A stretch of 64,000 nt of DNA from DASRSS01 sp963799045 (GTDB lineage: Bacteria; Actinomycetota; Actinomycetes; Mycobacteriales; Jatrophihabitantaceae): contig CAWCVN010000001.1 of NCBI GenBank assembly GCA_963799045.1, positions 248,001-312,000 on the forward strand. Direction: 5' to 3'. The position numbers and the translations under genes are program-made. Position 1 is the first letter of the stretch, and each line of letters begins with the position of its first letter. This document shows positions 60,660 to 64,000 of this stretch, one piece after another. The notes under the pieces were generated by a model. That model did no database searches. It had not been told where the DNA came from and worked only from the letters and a program-made list of their open reading frames with translations.

Positions 60660-61289
60660 TCAGCCCCTGATCAGCCGGGCCCGCAGGCAGTCGCGGGCGG
60701 CGGGCCAGTCGTCGTCGGTCATCGCGTACTGCACGGTGTCGCGCCAGGTGCCGTCCCACCGCCGCTTGTGCTTGCGAAGCACGCCCTCGCACAGGGCGCC
60801 CAGGCGCTCGATCGCGGCCTGCGAGCGCTCGTTGTGGATGTCGGTGTGCCAGACGACCCGCACCGCCCCCAGCGTCTCGAAGGCGTGGGTGAGCAGCAGC
60901 AGCTTCGACTCCGTGTTGAGCCCGGTGCGCCACCAGCGCTTGCCCAGCCAGGTGTGCCCGATCGCGAGCGAGCGGGCGGCGGGGTTCACCTCGTAGTAGG
61001 ACGTCGTGCCCGCGACCTCGCCGGTGGCCGCGTCGAGCTGGACGTACGGCAGCCGCAGGCCGGTGGCCCGCGCCGCCAGCCCGTCCAGGACGGCGTGCTC
61101 GGCCTCGGCGAGGCTGCGTGGTTCACGGGCCGGGGCGTCCGGCGGAGCGGACAGCCAGCGGAAGACCTCCTCGGCCTCGGCGCCGGTGCCCGCCGCGGCG
61201 AGGTAGCCGGGCGCATGCTCGATCACCAACGGCTCCAGCCGGACCAGCCGGCCGGACAGGACGGGCAGGGCGTACCACGCTGCGCTCAC
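60660..61289 (-). CDS. GNAT acetyltransferase, RimJ/RimL type
   Basis: A ~209-residue protein with LSGRLVRLEPLVIEHAPGYL, TSYYEVNPAARSLAIGHTWL, NTESKLLLLTHAFETLGAVR and TDIHNERSQAAIERLGALCE, the RimJ/RimL-like N-acetyltransferase pattern, including the conserved N-x-x-S segment. Substrate is unknown. GTG 61289 is chosen; the next upstream start (61316) adds nine residues. It lies between lhr and DUF3046 and is transcribed towards lhr. Confidence 0.85.
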   Translation of the reverse strand: MSAAWYALPVLSGRLVRLEPLVIEHAPGYLAAAGTGAEAEEVFRWLSAPPDAPAREPRSLAEAEHAVLDGLAARATGLRLPYVQLDAATGEVAGTTSYYEVNPAARSLAIGHTWLGKRWWRTGLNTESKLLLLTHAFETLGAVRVVWHTDIHNERSQAAIERLGALCEGVLRKHKRRWDGTWRDTVQYAMTDDDWPAARDCLRARLIRG

Positions 61290-61383
61290 GTGCTCGATCC
61301 TCGCAACGTCGGCCAAGCGTATTCGGCTCGGCCGGACCGGACACGCAGCGGCGGGCTCGCGCGGACCACCTACCCTGGAGCGC

Positions 61384-61575
61384 GTGCGATTGACCGAGTT
61401 CTGGGCCCGGATGGACGAACGCTTCGGCGCGGCCTACGCGCGCAGCTTCGCCGCGGACTACCGGCTGCCCACGTTGGGAGCCACGGTCGAGGAGGCACTC
61501 TCGCGCGGCGAGGAGGCCAAGACGGTCTGGCGTGCGGTGTGCGCCGACGTCGAGGTGCCAGGCCACCTGCACTGA
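61384..61575 (+). CDS. DUF3046 family protein
   Basis: A 63-residue protein, VRLTEFWARMDERFGAAYAR, ending EVPGHLH. This is the DUF3046 pattern, encoded immediately upstream of recA in most actinobacteria (for example Rv2738c). Function is unknown. It ends 42 bases before the recA SOS box. Confidence 0.9.
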   Translation: MRLTEFWARMDERFGAAYARSFAADYRLPTLGATVEEALSRGEEAKTVWRAVCADVEVPGHLH

Positions 61576-61616
61576 GCCGTCACGGGGCCGGCGTGTCGGC
61601 GTGTCGGTTACCACGG

Positions 61617-61632
61617 TCGAACAGGTGTTCGG
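61617..61632. promoter_or_regulatory. SOS (LexA) box of recA
   Basis: TCGAAC-AGGT-GTTCGG matches the actinobacterial LexA consensus TCGAAC-N4-GTTCGA with one mismatch in the last base. It lies 158 bp upstream of the recA start, indicating DNA-damage control of recA and the downstream recX. Confidence 0.85.
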
Positions 61633-61789
61633 CTACTGTCGTCCACAGCGTCGCGGTCCGTCCACAGCCATGCGCGCCGCCACAAAGTTGTCGGTGGACG
61701 GGCCTAGCGTCGCAGACGACAACGGCACGACTGGCGCCACCGGGCGGCAGGCCGCCGGTACCGACGATGCGAACGCAGAGGTGTCTTCG

Positions 61790-62834
<1,045 letters not shown>

Positions 62835-62835
62835 G

Positions 62836-63407
62836 GTGAGCGGGGCCGGGCACAGCCGGCAGTCACCGCCGGCCGAACATCCGGAGGACCGGCCGGCGGA
62901 TCCCGAGTCGGTGGCCAGGATCGTCTGCCTGCGCCTGTTGGAGCAGCGCGCCCGCACCCGCGCGGAGCTGGCCGAGGCGTTGCGGAAGAGAGGGGTCCCC
63001 GACGACGCGGCCGGCGCGGTGCTGGACCGGCTCACCGAGGTGGGTCTCATCGACGACGCCGCGCTGGCCGAGAGCTTCGCGGCAGCGCAGCACCGCGAGC
63101 GCGGCCTGGCGCGACGCGCGGTCGCGCACAAGCTGCGCAGGCGCGGCGTCGGCGAGTCCGAACTCGAGCAGGCGCTGAGCCAGATCGACCGGGACAGCGA
63201 GGCGGCCGCCGCGCGGGCCCTGGTGCCAAGCGGCTGTCGGCGCTGCGCGGCCTCGAACCGGCGGTGCAGGCCCGGCGGCTGGTCGGCCTGCTGGCCCGTC
63301 GCGGCTATCCGGCCGGGCTGGCGCACGACGTCGTCCGGGAGGCGCTCGGCGACGCGCCGATAGGCCAGGAGGAAGCGGGCATGCGACAGGGGTTACTTGA
63401 TTTGTGA
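62836..63407 (+). CDS. recX: Regulatory protein RecX (frameshifted)
   Basis: RecX inhibits RecA filaments. The N-terminal ~135 residues from GTG 62836 have the RecX repeats (CLRLLEQRARTRAELAEALR, LIDDAALAESFAAAQHRERG, AVAHKLRRRGVGESELEQAL). A one-base deletion at about 63228 then shifts the frame; the next frame restores KRLSALRGLEPAVQARRLVG, LARRGYPAGLAHDVV and ends EEAGMRQGLLDL at 63407. It starts 2 bases after the recA stop. Confidence 0.88.
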
Positions 63408-63721
63408 GACCCGTGTTTCTAATCTCGCTGGTACCAGGCAGAACGCATGATGACCGCCGACTCGGCCGCGATACCGGGCATCGGCGAACTGAATTTGGTA
63501 CCCGACAGCTGCGTACAGAAAGGACGAACCCGGCGGGAGACCCCGCGCCGTGGCGCTGATGCCGCGATGCGGTGGGTCGGCCCGCCGCCGGCGCGTATCG
63601 GTGTTTTCCTGGCCGCAAGCTGCGCTTGACAGTGCGCGCGGCGCGTGACTGCGCGACTACTCGGCCCTGCTCGGCGACTCGACTGGTGGCTCGGGCGCAC
63701 CGACAGCGACGGAGGACGGCG
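63408..63721. other. Intergenic region between recX and RNase Y
   Basis: This 314-bp gap holds no recognised gene. A 60-codon open frame at 63447-63629 (plus strand) lacks a clear ribosome-binding site and family resemblance. A TTGACA box at 63628-63633 could be a -35 element for the next gene, but no good -10 follows at the usual distance. GGAGG just before 63722 is the RNase Y Shine-Dalgarno. Confidence 0.5.
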
Positions 63722-64000
63722 ATGAGCGGGGTCGGATACGCAGCGATCGGCGCCGTGTTCGTCCTGGGTCTGCTGTTCATCCACGCCTACAGCCCCGCGG
63801 CGCCGCGGCTCGGCGGCCGGCACCGCGACGCCGCCCTGACCGAGGAGGCCGAGGCCCAGGCGGACACGCTGCGCCGGCGCGGTGCCGCCGAGGCGGACGC
63901 CCTGCGCCGGACTGCCGAGACCGAGGCGGACGCGAGCGGCGCGCAGCCGCCTCCGAGCTGGCCTCGGCCCGGGCCGAGGCCGAGGCGACCCGGGCCCGCG
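63722..64000 (+). CDS. rny: N-terminal part of ribonuclease Y (runs off the window)
   Basis: From ATG 63722 (after GGAGG) the protein begins SGVGYAAIGAVFVLGLLFIH, one membrane helix, followed by a strongly charged coiled coil (LTEEAEAQADTLRRRGAAEA, ALRRTAETEADASG). RNase Y has this architecture (membrane anchor, coiled coil, then KH and HD domains) and follows recX in many actinobacteria. A one-base indel near 63940 moves the coiled coil (AASELASARAEAEATRAR) to another frame. The KH and HD domains lie outside the window, so the call rests on architecture and position. Confidence 0.65.
   Translation, partial: MSGVGYAAIGAVFVLGLLFIHAYSPAAPRLGGRHRDAALTEEAEAQADTLRRRGAAEADALRRTAETEADASGAQPPPSWPRPGPRPRRPGPA

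Noticed and set aside
63447..63629. 60-codon open frame in the recX-RNase Y gap as a gene
   Set aside because: No clear ribosome-binding site, no family pattern and shifting base composition.
63628..63660. TTGACA as part of a full promoter for RNase Y
   Set aside because: No convincing -10 hexamer at 16-19 bases; only the -35-like word is present.

Overview
This is a 64 kb stretch of a high-GC actinobacterial chromosome. Start codons are mostly ATG or GTG, many genes overlap by 4 bases (GTGA/ATGA), and the gene order follows a backbone I know from Mycobacterium and other Actinomycetota: DUF2631 / dxr-rip-ispG-GNAT / DUF4439 genes-rimP-nusA-ylxR-infB-DUF503-rbfA / dinF-type MATE-truB-ribF-rpsO-pnp-M16 peptidase-dapB-thyX-dapA-ftsK / argA / rimO-pgsA-clgR / DUF3046-recA-recX-RNase Y. 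The combination of RNase Y next to recX, no RNase J gene beside dapA, and SigE-type sigma factors suggests a Frankineae/Jatrophihabitans-like lineage, but that placement is inference. No phage, insertion sequence or CRISPR array is visible.

Layout. 0-2.5 kb: membrane protein, MBL-Rieske fusion, an odd tRNA and a decayed gene. 2.5-7 kb: peroxiredoxin, DUF3618, purU, DUF47 and the 5-oxoprolinase genes pxpABC. 7-14 kb: FMN alpha-hydroxy-acid oxidase, the MEP-pathway genes dxr and ispG flanking the site-2 protease, then GNAT and HAD genes. 14-18 kb: a two-gene heterodimeric ABC exporter and a truncated eis-like gene. 18-32 kb: translation and RNA-processing cluster from rimP to pnp. 32-36 kb: MFS transporter, Rrf2 regulator, M16 peptidase and dapB, all carrying many indels. 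36-41 kb: mixed minus-strand accessory genes and an RHH/DUF4097 pair with a clear operator. 41-46 kb: thyX, dapA, ftsK. 46-51 kb: argA, an MBL hydrolase and two tandem sigma-factor/membrane-protein cassettes. 51-55 kb: rimO, pgsA, a ClgR-type regulator, TetR and a coiled-coil protein. 55-61 kb: nei-lhr DNA-repair pair. 61-64 kb: recA with an SOS box, recX and the start of RNase Y.

Two things stand out. First, the tandem pair of SigE-family sigma factors, each translationally coupled to a single-pass membrane protein with a large repeat-type ectodomain, looks like a duplicated surface-signalling unit. Second, the intergenic spaces carry several families of long palindromes, two of which recur within the window. 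A caution: single-base indels interrupt many genes, including essential ones (infB, dapB, recA, rimO). This is more likely residual sequence error than biology, so coordinates given for those genes span the whole reconstructed gene.
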